DNA of 64,000 bases from Bradyrhizobium sp. CSA112 (GTDB taxonomy: Bacteria; Pseudomonadota; Alphaproteobacteria; Rhizobiales; Xanthobacteraceae), in contig NZ_JAACFS010000017.1 of the NCBI RefSeq assembly GCF_029051645.1, forward strand, positions 91,063 through 155,062, given 5' to 3'. Below are positions 50,101 through 58,593 of this stretch, piece after piece (position 1 is the stretch's first letter; every line of letters starts with the position of its first letter). The notes beneath the pieces are model-generated. The model saw only the letters and a list, made by a program, of their open reading frames with translations, did not search any database and was not told where the DNA came from. Position numbers and translations under genes: made by a program.

Positions 50101-51498
50101 CGCCTCTCCGGCATAGATGATGCTCTCGAGCTGGGCGTCCGAGAGGATGCCATCCGCGACAACGTTGGCCGGCAGGTGCGGCCGATAAGACGGTTTTGGC
50201 GGTCCGACTGAGGCCATCGCCGCCGATTGGACGAGCTTGGTGGGATGCGGTTGCGCGCCTGGAATGCGGATCGACTGCAGCGTATAGGCCTCATACAGCG
50301 CATCGCTGATCTGGCTGGCATCCGTGGGCGTCCAGTCCACCGGCTCGTAGGCGACTTCGGTCGCTACGAGGTCAATTGCTGGCGCCATCGCTGGTTGACG
50401 CCGGCCGAGGTAGGCGCGGATGGTTCGAGGCGTGGGAGCGCTGGCAATTGCCGGCACCACCGCCGCCGCAGTGCCAGCAACTGGCCGACGTGGCGGCACG
50501 TATTGCATGACCCAGGCGAGCAAAGTCGGCAGGTCAGGCGCAATGCCGGGTGATGCGACGAATATCCCAACATCGTCAGCCGGCACTCGATCGATAACAG
50601 TCAACCTCGTATCGATGCTGGTCCCGTGCTTGGCATAGACAGCACCATCGATCGCCGCCGAGAACACGACGCGGCCCTGTTCTTGCAAGCGCTTGAAGGA
50701 GTCGGTCCAGGCGGGATTCTCGGGGGCGACGTTCGCGCCTGTGATGGTGACCAGCCGTCCGCCTTCCGAAAGACGAGCCAGCGCGGAGCCGATGTGCCGT
50801 AGTGCCGCATCCGCCATTTGGCGATCGACATGAACCGCTACCGAGAACGGTGGGTTCATCAACACGACACTGGGCACGACGCCGGCATCGAGATGGTCGT
50901 TGATGTGCGCGGCGTCAAACTGCGTCGTGCAGACGGCGGGAAAGAGGTCGCTAAGAATGCCGGCACGGCTTTCGGCGAATTCGTTGAGGATAACGGAGGC
51001 ACCGGAGAGTTCGGCGAGGATGGCAAGAAGGCCGGTGCCAGCCGACGGCTCCAGCACGACGTCTGCGGGCGTGATTGCGGCGGCAACGCTGGCGACGAAC
51101 GCCAGCCCGATCGGTGTCGAAAACTGCTGGAGGGATTCACTTTCCTCGGACCGACGGGTCTGGGTCGGAAGGAGACTGGTGATCCTCATCAGCATTGGCA
51201 GCATGGCTGTCGGCGATGTCGCCTTGGCACGCATGGCGGTGCCATGTCGCCGCAGGAACAGGATGGTCGCCGCCTCGCAGGCGTCATAGGCGGTCTTCCA
51301 GTTCCAGGCGCCGGTCGCATCGGAGGCACCGAAGGCGGCCTCCATCGCGCTGCGCAGGACGGCGGCATCGATGCGCCGGCCGCGTTCGAGATCGGTCAAA
51401 AGCTGCCGCGCGGCCCTTACGACAGCGGAGGCGACAACTGCGGTGGCACGCATCGAGAGCGGCGCGGCGCTTACGCCGCCGACGAGAGATTCGGTCAT
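47167..51498 (-). CDS. Large helicase/methylase fusion (strawberry-notch-like)
   Basis: 1443 residues. Residues 120-330 are an adenine-methyltransferase-like domain (VLEPSAGTGLLAILAEL, VLMNPPFSV). Residues 480-800 are the SF2 helicase core: GDGTGAGKGRQVAGILLDNW (Walker A region), IIFDESHAMQNA (motif II), VYVSATGATTVHNLAYAQRL (motif III). The C-terminal helicase part has GRTNRTNQAQPPLFRPIATD. This is the strawberry notch/MfpA-like NTPase carried by large ICEs and plasmids, possibly against restriction or for DNA remodelling. Complete and in frame. Confidence 0.88.
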   Translation of the reverse strand: MTESLVGGVSAAPLSMRATAVVASAVVRAARQLLTDLERGRRIDAAVLRSAMEAAFGASDATGAWNWKTAYDACEAATILFLRRHGTAMRAKATSPTAMLPMLMRITSLLPTQTRRSEESESLQQFSTPIGLAFVASVAAAITPADVVLEPSAGTGLLAILAELSGASVILNEFAESRAGILSDLFPAVCTTQFDAAHINDHLDAGVVPSVVLMNPPFSVAVHVDRQMADAALRHIGSALARLSEGGRLVTITGANVAPENPAWTDSFKRLQEQGRVVFSAAIDGAVYAKHGTSIDTRLTVIDRVPADDVGIFVASPGIAPDLPTLLAWVMQYVPPRRPVAGTAAAVVPAIASAPTPRTIRAYLGRRQPAMAPAIDLVATEVAYEPVDWTPTDASQISDALYEAYTLQSIRIPGAQPHPTKLVQSAAMASVGPPKPSYRPHLPANVVADGILSDAQLESIIYAGEAHSEFLAGAWTVDATFDVVAAARDDAENAVRFRRGWFLGDGTGAGKGRQVAGILLDNWLKGRRRAVWISKSDKLIEDAQRDWSALGMERLLVTPLSRFRQGTPIRLAEGVLFTTYATLRTDERGEKLSRVRQIVEWLGSDFDGAIIFDESHAMQNAVGGKGARGDQAASQQGRAGLRLQHALPNARVVYVSATGATTVHNLAYAQRLGLWGGDDFPFATRAEFVEAIEEGGVAAMEVLARDLKALGLYAARSLSYEGIEYELVEHQLTPEQVRIYDAYAGAFGIIHNNLDAAMRAANITGETGTLNAQAKSAARSAFESSKQRFFGHLLTSMKTPSLIGSIERDLDAGHAAVIQIVSTGEALLERRLAEIPTGEWGDVQVDITPREYVLDYLAHSFPVQLYEPFTDSEGSLCSRPVYRDGQPVESREAVVRRDRLIEKLASLSPVPGALDQIVQRFGTDMVAEVTGRSRRIIRKGDWLLVETRAGSANLAETAAFMDDIKRILVFSDAGGTGRSYHAELSVRNRRLRVHYLLEPGWKADAAIQGLGRTNRTNQAQPPLFRPIATDVKAEKRFLSTIARRLDTLGAITRGQRQTGGQGLFRPEDNLESQYGRDALRQLYMLLARGKVEGCSLETFEDATGLKLSDANGLKDELPPITTFLNRLLALTIELQNILFTAFEQLLTARIEGAIASGTYDVGLETLRAESFVITDRRTIYVHPTTGAETRLLTITQRERNRPVTLDDALGRLSDLRAVLLINERSGRPAVQFPAPSFMLDDGEIESRVRLIRPMEQHSVPMKLMAESHWVEADRERFSAAWLAELAEVPEFTESTIHVVAGLLLPIWKRLPNESTRVYRLQTDAGERVVGRKVSAAWVANVLAADAPKLAPDAVFAALLEGRTVLTLAEGLQLRRVRVMGACRIELSGFTDTMRDRLRTYGLFGEIISWKLRMFVPTDADGTEVLAKLLDRYAIERIAEREAA

Positions 51499-51615
51499 GG
51501 GAGGATGTCTCGGGGAGAGCGGGAATGGGCCGAACCGCCCGGCGCTCTCCTGAACCGCCGCGGCTCAAACCCGTCCCGGCCGCGCTCTTCCTCTTGAGCC
51601 CTCGCCAATAAAAAT

Positions 51616-51642
51616 GGGGGCCGACGCTGTACGCCGGCCCCC
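51616..51642 (-). terminator. Rho-independent-type terminator after parB
   Basis: GGGGGCCG pairs with CGGCCCCC around an 11-nt loop; on the minus strand it is followed by ATTTTTATTGG. It lies 47 nt after the ParB stop and 118 nt before the helicase ATG, and may also act as an attenuator for the helicase gene. Confidence 0.6.
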
Positions 51643-51688
51643 TGATACGAAGAATGCGGGACGGCCGGAGTCGTCCCGCGACGTGATT

Positions 51689-53803
51689 TCATTCGGCAGC
51701 CTGACACTGTGGCCGATCGTCGTCGGCAGCGACTTCCCGCTCCTCGTCATCGGAGAGGAATTCGGGCAACGCGCCCGCTTCACCCTCCTTCTCCGCCGGC
51801 GATGGCGCGACATCGAGCAGACGGAGCGGTTCCGGCAACCAGCCGGAGCCGTCGAGAAGGCGTTCAGCTTCTTTGGCCATATCGGCCTTCTTCAGATGGT
51901 CGATCAGTTGCGCCGAGGACTCGCCCTTTGCCTCCCGAACTGCCTCGAGAATACGGGGCTTGGTGACCCGGCCGAGATAGTTGTCGACCGTTGGTCTCCA
52001 ACCGGCCTGGACCAAGTCGAGTCCGACGGCACGCGCCAACACGTCGGCTTGATCAAGACGCGTGCGCACACCGTGGGCAGAGACACGGCCTTGATTGTAG
52101 CGGTTAGCCGGCTCGTACAGCGCGTTGACCGCAAATGCCGCACAGTGGGCGAATAGGGACGCCTGGGCGGTGCCGTCCAATGCCGTCAGTGCGTCCCAGA
52201 GGTCCGTCTCATTCTTCGGCAGCCGCGCCTTCCAACTCTCGTGCCGCGCGTCGATGGCTTTGGCGGACACACTCTCCTTCAGACCCGGAGCCTGTGCTGG
52301 AAAGGTAGGTGTATGAAGTCCAATCTCCAGGCAGCTTCCGGAGGAAGCGAACCGGAAAAACGTGGTCAGCACGAAGTTGTGCAGCACCGCCTGCAACGTG
52401 ATGGCTGGATTCTCTGCGAGCGCATCGCGTAGCGCCAGCGTGCGATGTGCCGTCAGCTCGGTGATGAGCCGGTCGGGCAACGGCTTTGCCGCGTCCTCAT
52501 TATCCTCTTCGGCTTCAGCCGAGTGTCCGGCGACCGAGATCGCCGTGCGCTGCACAGAAGCACTGGCCTCCTGACCCTCGGTTGACGACGAGTCGACGTT
52601 TTGCCGGAGGTCGGACTCAGCCGCGGGCGGCTCATCCTCCGGTCGGACGTAACCCCGGTCCACCGTGAGCCGTCCTTCGGAATCGATGCTGACGAAGACG
52701 CCAGCCTGCGCGATGTCGGCGGGATCGTAGACCACCGATCGGTCCTCGAACGCCATTAACGCCGCTTCGATCTCGCTGAGGCGCTGATCGACGTCGTCGG
52801 GCAATTCATCCGCGTCCTGGTAGTCAAATTCCAGCTTGGCCTGCTCGGCGTTGAGTGCGTCGATGGTCGCCTGCTCCTCGATGGTGAGATCGGCAGGTTT
52901 GCCCTCCAGTTCACGCAAGCCGCCGGTGTGACCGTAGGGGAAATCCACGGCGACCGAGATCCATTTCCAGCCCTCCTTGGCGATGGTCTCGGCCTCCGCC
53001 GCGAGCTTCTCGGTGACGAGACGATCGAGTAGAGCGACATCCTGAAGCCAGCCGCCGTCATCGTGCTCGAATAGATCTCTCAGAATACCGCCACCAGCCT
53101 GCTCGTAGGCGCCAACCCCAACAAATTGCGCGCGGCGATCGGATGCACGGATGGTCTGCTCCGTCAGCATCCGCCTGATCTGGTATGGCTCATCATAGCC
53201 AGAGCGACTGACGTTCTCCCAGACCTGCTCCTGCCTGGCGTGGTCGGCCGTGACGGAAAAGGCCATGAGCTGCTCGAGGGTCATGCCATCTTCGGCATAG
53301 ACCTCGTGCAGCTTCGGCGACACTGAGGCGAGGCGCAATCGTTGCTTCACGATGGCCGGGCTCACGAAATGCCGGGCAGCAATATCTTCGTCGCTCAAGC
53401 CAGTGTCGCTCAAAGTCTTGAAAGCTCGAAACTGGTCTAGCGGATGTAACCCGACCCGCTCGTCATTTTCGGCGAGCGAGTCATCTTCGGGAATACCACC
53501 CTCGCGCACGACGCACGGAACAGCTTGCGTTTTCGCCATGCGCTTTTGCTTGATCAGAAGTTCCAACGCTCGATAGCGCCTCCCGCCCGCCGGCACCTCG
53601 AACATGCCGGTCTCGTTACCCTCGGTATCGACGACCGCCCGGACGTTCAGGCTCTGCAGCAGGGTACGCTGCGCGATGCTTTCGGCTAACTGCTCGATCG
53701 AAATGCCGGCTTTCACGCGGCGCACATTGGACTGGCTCAGCACCAGCTTGTTGAACGGAATGTCGCGCGAAGGCGACAGCGTGATCTTCTGGACTTTCGT
53801 CAT
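51689..53803 (-). CDS. ParB/RepB/Spo0J-like nuclease-type protein
   Basis: 704 residues from the ATG at 53803. ParB N-terminal domain: IPFNKLVLSQSNVRRVKAGI, GMFEVPAGGRRYRALELLIK; HTH: DEDIAARHFVSPAIVKQRLR. The long C-terminal part (two thirds) with coiled regions is typical of the ICE/plasmid version, far larger than chromosomal ParB. No partner ParA is nearby, so a role in regulation or DNA processing rather than partition is possible. It has a two-tier hairpin leader. Confidence 0.88.
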   Translation of the reverse strand: MTKVQKITLSPSRDIPFNKLVLSQSNVRRVKAGISIEQLAESIAQRTLLQSLNVRAVVDTEGNETGMFEVPAGGRRYRALELLIKQKRMAKTQAVPCVVREGGIPEDDSLAENDERVGLHPLDQFRAFKTLSDTGLSDEDIAARHFVSPAIVKQRLRLASVSPKLHEVYAEDGMTLEQLMAFSVTADHARQEQVWENVSRSGYDEPYQIRRMLTEQTIRASDRRAQFVGVGAYEQAGGGILRDLFEHDDGGWLQDVALLDRLVTEKLAAEAETIAKEGWKWISVAVDFPYGHTGGLRELEGKPADLTIEEQATIDALNAEQAKLEFDYQDADELPDDVDQRLSEIEAALMAFEDRSVVYDPADIAQAGVFVSIDSEGRLTVDRGYVRPEDEPPAAESDLRQNVDSSSTEGQEASASVQRTAISVAGHSAEAEEDNEDAAKPLPDRLITELTAHRTLALRDALAENPAITLQAVLHNFVLTTFFRFASSGSCLEIGLHTPTFPAQAPGLKESVSAKAIDARHESWKARLPKNETDLWDALTALDGTAQASLFAHCAAFAVNALYEPANRYNQGRVSAHGVRTRLDQADVLARAVGLDLVQAGWRPTVDNYLGRVTKPRILEAVREAKGESSAQLIDHLKKADMAKEAERLLDGSGWLPEPLRLLDVAPSPAEKEGEAGALPEFLSDDEEREVAADDDRPQCQAAE

Positions 53804-53816
53804 TTGGCTCCTCCAC

Positions 53817-53858
53817 GACGGGCAGCCAAGAGACTCTCTCTTGACCTCCAGCCCGTCG
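53817..53858. repeat. Two-tier hairpin in the parB leader
   Basis: Outer stem GACGGGC (53817-53823) with GCCCGTC (53852-53858); inner stem CAAGAGA (53828-53834) with TCTCTTG (53838-53844) around CTC. About 20 nt further the plus strand reads CTCTTACTCTC. The ArdC leader (54886) has the same plan. Confidence 0.7.
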
Positions 53859-53909
53859 CGGAAAAACATCCCCTCCTCTTACTCTCGCGCGACCACGGCA
53901 GGTCCAGCA

Positions 53910-54872
53910 TCACGCCGCCTCGTAATTGCCAACCTCTGGATCCACCGGCGCGTTTGCGACGGGATCGGAAACGAAGCCGAGCAGATAGTCCGCGGCCTTG
54001 CTCGCCTGCGAAGCGGCACGCACGATAGCGCGATTGTCTTCGCGCAGGACTTCCAGCCAGGCGCCGATGTAGTCGGCATGGCGAACGGTTGGCACGATCC
54101 CGAGCGATGCGCAGCCGAACGCGGCACTCAGCTCCGCCACCAATTCCTCGAAGGCATATTTTTTGGTGCCATAGGATCCGCTTTGGTCGCGTTTGAGGCG
54201 CGAACGATGCCCGGTCGCATGACCGAGCTCATGCAACGCGGTGCGGTGCCAATTGATCGGCTCGAAATAGGCTTGCGGCGGCGGGACCTGGACATAGTCT
54301 TCGACCGGCGCGTAGAAGGCGCGATCTCCGCCAATACGAAACGTGATGCCCGTGGCCTTGATCAGGGCTTCGACCCTGGGCTCGATCAAGCCCGCTGGCG
54401 GCGGTGGCGCGGTGGTGGCGATTTCCTCGGGGAGCGCGTCGCACTGATCTGTGTTAAATACGGTAAAGCGCTTAAGGAATGGAATCGCTTGCGCTTCGTC
54501 ACCGGTCTCGGCGGCGCGTCGCTTTTCGTCGCTCGGTACGAAACGGTCGGCATAGACCACGGTGGTGCCGCGCTCACCTTTGCGGACGTGTCCGCCAAGC
54601 GACCGCGCTTGGCGAAACGTAAGCCAGCTTTGTCCGGTAAAACCTTGTTCGATCGTGCTCCCCCAGAGAAGCAGAACGTTGATGCCGCTGTAGGTCCGAT
54701 CGGTTGAAGCATTTTTCGGCATGGCCAAAGAAGCCTTCGCCGCCACGGTGCCCCAGGGCTGCACCCACGGCACTCGGCCGGCCTCAAGTTCAGCGATGAT
54801 CTTGTTGGTGATTTCGTCGTAAAGGCTTGTCCGGTCCTCACCGGTGCGCGCCCGAAGATAGTGTCTGGACAT
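53910..54872 (-). CDS. ardC: ArdC-type antirestriction protein with zincin domain
   Basis: 320 residues. N-terminal ssDNA-binding domain (LYDEITNKIIAELEAGRVPW, PKNASTDRTYSGINVLLLWG, QSWLTFRQARSLGGHVRKGE). C-terminal metallopeptidase with HELGHATGH as the zinc site and the downstream FEELVAELSAAFGC Glu. ArdC proteins shield incoming DNA against restriction and may cleave host factors. First gene of this minus-strand block. Confidence 0.9.
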   Translation of the reverse strand: MSRHYLRARTGEDRTSLYDEITNKIIAELEAGRVPWVQPWGTVAAKASLAMPKNASTDRTYSGINVLLLWGSTIEQGFTGQSWLTFRQARSLGGHVRKGERGTTVVYADRFVPSDEKRRAAETGDEAQAIPFLKRFTVFNTDQCDALPEEIATTAPPPPAGLIEPRVEALIKATGITFRIGGDRAFYAPVEDYVQVPPPQAYFEPINWHRTALHELGHATGHRSRLKRDQSGSYGTKKYAFEELVAELSAAFGCASLGIVPTVRHADYIGAWLEVLREDNRAIVRAASQASKAADYLLGFVSDPVANAPVDPEVGNYEAA

Positions 54873-54885
54873 CGCGGATCTCCGC

Positions 54886-54925
54886 GACGGGCGCCGCGAG
54901 CCTCTCTCGCAGCCTGTAACCCGTC
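54886..54925. repeat. Two-tier hairpin in the ardC leader
   Basis: Outer stem GACGGG (54886-54891) with CCCGTC (54920-54925); inner stem GCGAG with CTCGC around CCTCT. The flanks CTCCGCGACGGGC and CTCTTACTCTC match the parB leader over about 80 nt. Confidence 0.7.
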
Positions 54926-55237
54926 ACGGCAAAACCCGGCCGAACTCTTACTCTCAGCCTTGTTCGCGCGGAATCGACGCCGTGTGACCATGCGACCGCA
55001 TGGGGTCGGCATGCGAGAGCCCGGCTTGGCCCTCGCCGCACGCCACAAGTGAGAAAATGAGAGATCTACGACGCGGCCCGCCTTCCGTCCCATTTCTTCA
55101 TGGGACTTGGCCTTAAGATGCCTAGGGCCGCAGACCCCGATCAGGCGTGCGCCAAGGGCGCCTCGCCTCAGCGGAAAATGGCACCCGCATGAGCGTGAGC
55201 ATGGCGACGCCGAAGGCGGCACGCGGGACAGCGCACG

Positions 55238-55402
55238 TTCTACGACTCTCGGGGCAACGTCGTCGGCCGCGCCTCGACCGACAGCCAAGGCTCGACAACG
55301 AACTACGATGCGCGCGGCAAGGTCATCAGCCGCGAGTCCAGCAGCGGCAACACGACGACCGTATATGACGCAAGCGGTCGCAAGGTCGGCCAACGACGAT
55401 GA
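55238..55402 (+). pseudogene. Remnant of a small YD-repeat-like secreted protein
   Basis: FYDSRGNVVGRASTDSQGST, TNYDARGKVISRESSSGNTT and TVYDASGRKVG repeat the pattern YDxxGxxxxR, as in short secreted Bradyrhizobium proteins. The signal peptide and start are missing; upstream codons are Arg-rich nonsense. Confidence 0.45.
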
Positions 55403-55427
55403 CGACCTACCCGCAAAGGGGAACACG

Positions 55428-55721
55428 ATGAAATATCAAATCTGGTATATGAAGCAATCGTTTATTCGCGGCATCGTTGGAAGCTCGCCCGATCCCGATC
55501 ATCTCTCGGCTACTCATGTTCACTTGAAGGATATGGAAGCAAATAATCAGGAAGATGCTTTGTCTCGCATGCGAGCGGAGAACTGGTCGCCGAATGGTGA
55601 AGCTCTCGATCTTCGGAGCAAGGGACTACAGCACACAACCATGACAATCGGCGACGTACTCGTGGATGAAAGCGATGCTGTCTATCTCGTCACCGGCATT
55701 GGGTTCAGTTTGCTGGAATGA
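55428..55721 (+). CDS. YodL-like ICE protein
   Basis: 97 residues from the ATG at 55428 (AAGGGGA upstream). MKYQIWYMKQSFIRGIVGSS, SATHVHLKDMEANNQEDALS, RMRAENWSPNGEALDLRSKG and LQHTTMTIGDVLVDE match a small protein (YodL domain) found in ICEs and plasmids next to ArdC and ParB. Function unknown. It is one of the few plus-strand genes in the ICE part. Confidence 0.7.
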   Translation: MKYQIWYMKQSFIRGIVGSSPDPDHLSATHVHLKDMEANNQEDALSRMRAENWSPNGEALDLRSKGLQHTTMTIGDVLVDESDAVYLVTGIGFSLLE

Positions 55722-55761
55722 GCCTGAGATGCGGCATGGAACAGGTGCAACGCCACGACCT

Positions 55762-55875
55762 TCAGGGTGCCGCCCAAAGGGAATACAGCACGCCGACGAC
55801 TACAGCCACGCTCAAAATGATCGTCGCGATTCCTGCAACTTCAATGATGGAAACCTGCCGTGGATAAAGTGCCAT
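55762..55875 (-). CDS. 37-residue membrane peptide
   Basis: Reads MALYPRQVSIIEVAGIATII then LSVAVVVGVLYSLWAAP: a short polar head and one membrane span. No strong ribosome site. It follows the 31-residue peptide below on the same strand. Supported only by composition and the pattern QVSIIEVAGIATIILSV, which looks protein-like. Confidence 0.45.
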   Translation of the reverse strand: MALYPRQVSIIEVAGIATIILSVAVVVGVLYSLWAAP

Positions 55876-55950
55876 GCGCCATTCACCGGCGGCTGCTGGG
55901 CGACGGCGTTGATCTGGATCAAGTAGGAGAAGCCATCGAGGGGAGCTTTT

Positions 55951-56046
55951 TCAGCCCGCAGCTAACACGATTGGCAACAACGTCACGGCGGTCAACAGCG
56001 TCGAAAGCAGAAAGGAGAATGCGCCCACCTTAATCCACTCAACCAT
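55951..56046 (-). CDS. 31-residue membrane peptide
   Basis: From the ATG at 56046 with GGAGGG 5 nt upstream: MVEWIKVGAFSFLLSTLLTA then VTLLPIVLAAG. A single membrane span. The ribosome site is strong. Possibly co-transcribed with the 37-residue peptide 75 bp downstream. Function unknown. Confidence 0.5.
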   Translation of the reverse strand: MVEWIKVGAFSFLLSTLLTAVTLLPIVLAAG

Positions 56047-56172
56047 GGCAGCCCTCCTCTACACACGGGGGCCAGAGTTGCCAGTGTTGACCTGATGCAA
56101 CCCTAAAGCAAGGTATCTTTACGTCGCCGGATCGTATATCAGCCCAGCTCTCCTATCTATCATTGCAGGACG

Positions 56173-56449
56173 ATGACGCCCCACGACGAACAGCGCTTTG
56201 CCAAATTGATCGCCGACTTCGTCGAGGGCTGCGAATTCGAGCGGCCGTTTCATTTGATCGCTATCGACGGGCGCGGCACCCAGCGTGACACGCTACGGTC
56301 CCCACGGCATCGATCAGGTGTGCTCGGCACCATCGAAGGCGAACCGTCTCAAGATGATCCCGCCATTGGTGGTGACTTGCGTTTCGTCGGACGGGGTCGG
56401 ACGGTCGGCCAAGATCGAGATCGTCGAGGCGGCTCCGACGATGCAGTAA
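56173..56449 (+). pseudogene. Conserved small protein with frameshift
   Basis: The first part (MTPHDEQRFAKLIADFVEGC, EFERPFHLIAID) and the second (PSVTRYGPHGIDQVCSAPSK, MIPPLVVTCVSSDGVGRSAK) look like one protein of about 92 residues, but they are in different frames. An extra base near 56270 (GGGCGCGGCA) breaks it. The stop would be at 56447. Function unknown. Confidence 0.5.
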
Positions 56450-56562
56450 CTGCCACCCCTTTGGAGAAAGCTGGGTACAGGTCGGTCTGGCCTGCTCTAG
56501 CTCGGATAGAGTCATGCTACCAATGCTCGCATATATACGACTGACACGAGGCGGGGGCGAGC

Positions 56563-57057
56563 GTGATCAAGGGCTTGGGGCTTACGGAGTCGGGGTTGCG
56601 CCGGATCATTGCAGCGAATGCTCCCGGCCATCTTACGCTACAAGATTGGGACAACAATCTGGATGGATACGCGCGATACGTTGCGCGAAATGGAGAGGTA
56701 GTTCGGGTCAAGCGTGCGAAGGCAGCCTTGAAAGCTGTGATCCCGAAAGAGCGCCCAAGTTTGCTGCGAAATGTTGAGAAGGAAATCCATTCTCTGCTGT
56801 GTACGAACAGCAGGCGGTATGTCCCTATCCGCGAGGCGTTCTTCTCTACACGCGGAAGACATAGCCAGACGATTGTAGTCTCATCAATCGCGGCGGTCAT
56901 CGCAACCACCTTCAACGTCGCGCTGGGACTTGTGACCTCACTGGTAGCGCTTTGCCTGCTGGCTGCTCTGAAAGTGGGCGTCGGCGCGTATTGCAGCTAT
57001 TACGCAGAAAGGAAGGCGCTCCCAGATATCAAGCGCAGCGCGAGGACGAAACGTTGA
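56563..57057 (+). CDS. Hypothetical protein with C-terminal membrane segments
   Basis: 164 residues from a GTG at 56563. A soluble N-terminal half (DWDNNLDGYARYVARNGEVV, AKAALKAVIPKERPSLLRNV) is followed by two membrane segments (QTIVVSSIAAVIATTFNVAL, LVTSLVALCLLAALKVGVGA) and a basic tail. No family recognised. GGCGGGGGCGAG precedes the start. Confidence 0.5.
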   Translation: MIKGLGLTESGLRRIIAANAPGHLTLQDWDNNLDGYARYVARNGEVVRVKRAKAALKAVIPKERPSLLRNVEKEIHSLLCTNSRRYVPIREAFFSTRGRHSQTIVVSSIAAVIATTFNVALGLVTSLVALCLLAALKVGVGAYCSYYAERKALPDIKRSARTKR

Positions 57058-57094
57058 GCGTTGCTGGCGCTGCGCCTTGGATGGGAGGGGACAT

Positions 57095-57166
57095 GTGAGG
57101 AGAGTATTTGTCGCACTGTCGTTTGCGGCTCTGATCGTGGGCGGGTTAACCGGCTGCGGGGAATAG
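57095..57166 (+). CDS. Tiny lipoprotein-like peptide
   Basis: From a GTG at 57095 (GGGAGGGG 7-14 nt upstream): VRRVFVALSFAALIVGGLTG then CGE and stop. The lipobox LTGC and hydrophobic core give a 23-residue prolipoprotein leaving a three-residue lipopeptide, like entericidin-type or lysis-type peptides but shorter. It follows the hypothetical membrane protein by 37 bp. Confidence 0.4.
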   Translation: MRRVFVALSFAALIVGGLTGCGE

Positions 57167-57537
57167 GATTTGGAGCGGGCAGACTTCAATGCCTATTTCT
57201 ATTTCCCCGATAACAACCGTGAAGAATTTCTTGGCCTAGCGAAGGGTCTCTCGGCCTGTCAGCGGGCGGCGGGCGCACGGGCGACTTCACTCAACATGAG
57301 CCGTTCGAGCGGCTGGTCCTATATTTGCTGCAAAAAAAGCCGTCGTCGAGCTGTGAGAGCAAACACAGGTAAGCAATCGTAGGCACTGGACACAGGGGCC
57401 TTCACTTCGCGGCCTGTCGCTGCTCGGCCTCGGCGGCTTCACATGCCGCAACGGGGTTAGCAAGCGACTAACGCCACAGCGCTGAATCCGCTGCAGCAGC
57501 GAGGCCGCCCGCCGCGATAGTCGCGGGATCGCGATGA
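57167..57537. other. No supported gene
   Basis: Frames on both strands lack motifs. An inverted pair GCTGAATCCGCTGCAGCAGC is partly self-complementary, but nothing else stands out. Confidence 0.25.
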
Positions 57538-57789
57538 TCAGGAGCCGCTTCGCAACAGATGGCGATAACCTTGCTCCGTCATCCATTTGGCACGCGATAG
57601 GTGGCTTTCGAATACTTTCCGCGCGCGGTCGGCCTCGGTGTCTGGGTCGATGCGACGCCAGTCGATGCCTTGTTGATCAGCATCAAGCAAGCGCATGTAC
57701 GTGATTATGTGCTCCTCGTCGTACCTCGTGAGGGTTGGTTCGGCTGGAGCCACGTCAGCGATATGTGGATCGAGTGGCGGCGTTTTCAT
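57538..57789 (-). CDS. DUF2285 protein with an internal deletion
   Basis: 83 residues from the ATG at 57789. LTRYDEEHIITYMRLLDADQ, FESHLSRAKWMTEQGYRHLL are DUF2285, closely like the protein at 42488. But DWREVARIVLQIDP there is DWRRIDP here, a loss of about seven residues in an HTH helix. Probably a defective second QseM-like copy, or a variant with changed binding. Confidence 0.65.
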   Translation of the reverse strand: MKTPPLDPHIADVAPAEPTLTRYDEEHIITYMRLLDADQQGIDWRRIDPDTEADRARKVFESHLSRAKWMTEQGYRHLLRSGS

Positions 57790-58167
57790 GGGCGTTCTCG
57801 CGGCGAGAGTGCAACACATAGCACGCAACGTCGGCCACGGCTTCGGGGCAAGCCGCATACCGATTATCAGCGCGGAGGCTAGAAGGCACTGGCTCTAATA
57901 TGACAGCTGCATGACACAGGGATGTCGCAAACGCTGGCCGATCCTCGTTTTCAACATGAGTGGAGCGTCGAGATCGATGTTACGCCGCGTGCGTGGAGAA
58001 GAGCACCTTTTGCTGCGCCAGTACTTCCCGCGCGGCAACTGCATAGATACTGCCATTTGTACTTACTCTCTTCCTTTACTCGCCGCGCTATCTCGTCGCG
58101 GCCCCACACACCCATATTTATCCGTTCGTACAATGAGGACTCAACGTTGAGCCGACGCACATTTGGA
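57790..58167. other. No supported gene
   Basis: A plus-strand frame (57922 onwards) leads into the small protein at 58168 but lacks coding character. No repeat or RNA structure seen. Confidence 0.25.
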
Positions 58168-58326
58168 ATGTCCGAGGCAGATGAATTGAAAGACATCACG
58201 AGGTTGTTAGCGAGCTTATGGGAAGCCGCGCAACGGCTTCCTGAGGGATCAGATCGGCAGGATGCGTTCAGACAGATTGGCGGCTTCCATAGCCTGGTGC
58301 CGGCATTAATTGCACGCGCTCTTTAG
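58168..58326 (+). CDS. Small soluble protein, function unknown
   Basis: 52 residues from the ATG at 58168: MSEADELKDITRLLASLWEA then AQRLPEGSDRQDAFRQIGGF. Helical, acidic start. Codon use is good. A GGA sits just before the ATG. No family recognised. Confidence 0.45.
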   Translation: MSEADELKDITRLLASLWEAAQRLPEGSDRQDAFRQIGGFHSLVPALIARAL

Positions 58327-58593
58327 GCTCGCAGGGATGTCGTGTCGGGCTCTGCGGTGGCTAACGATCCAACTCGCGCCGGAAGATTGCGATTTGGAAG
58401 TTGGCGAACTTGATAAGACTGGCGTTATGCCATTGGGGTTTCCATGCCGTCGAAAATTGGGAGGGTGGTACAATGCTTGGTCCGATGAGCAGATTTTGAT
58501 TTTTCCGACGCATTGGAGGATCTGGCGCGCGCCAACAAGTTGGTAAGTTGATTTTTGCGGACGCGCGCCTTTTTGAAGAAGTGGAACTACGTT
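58327..58593. other. Short gap without a supported gene
   Basis: One plus-strand frame (58310-58546) crosses it with no recognisable motif. Confidence 0.25.
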
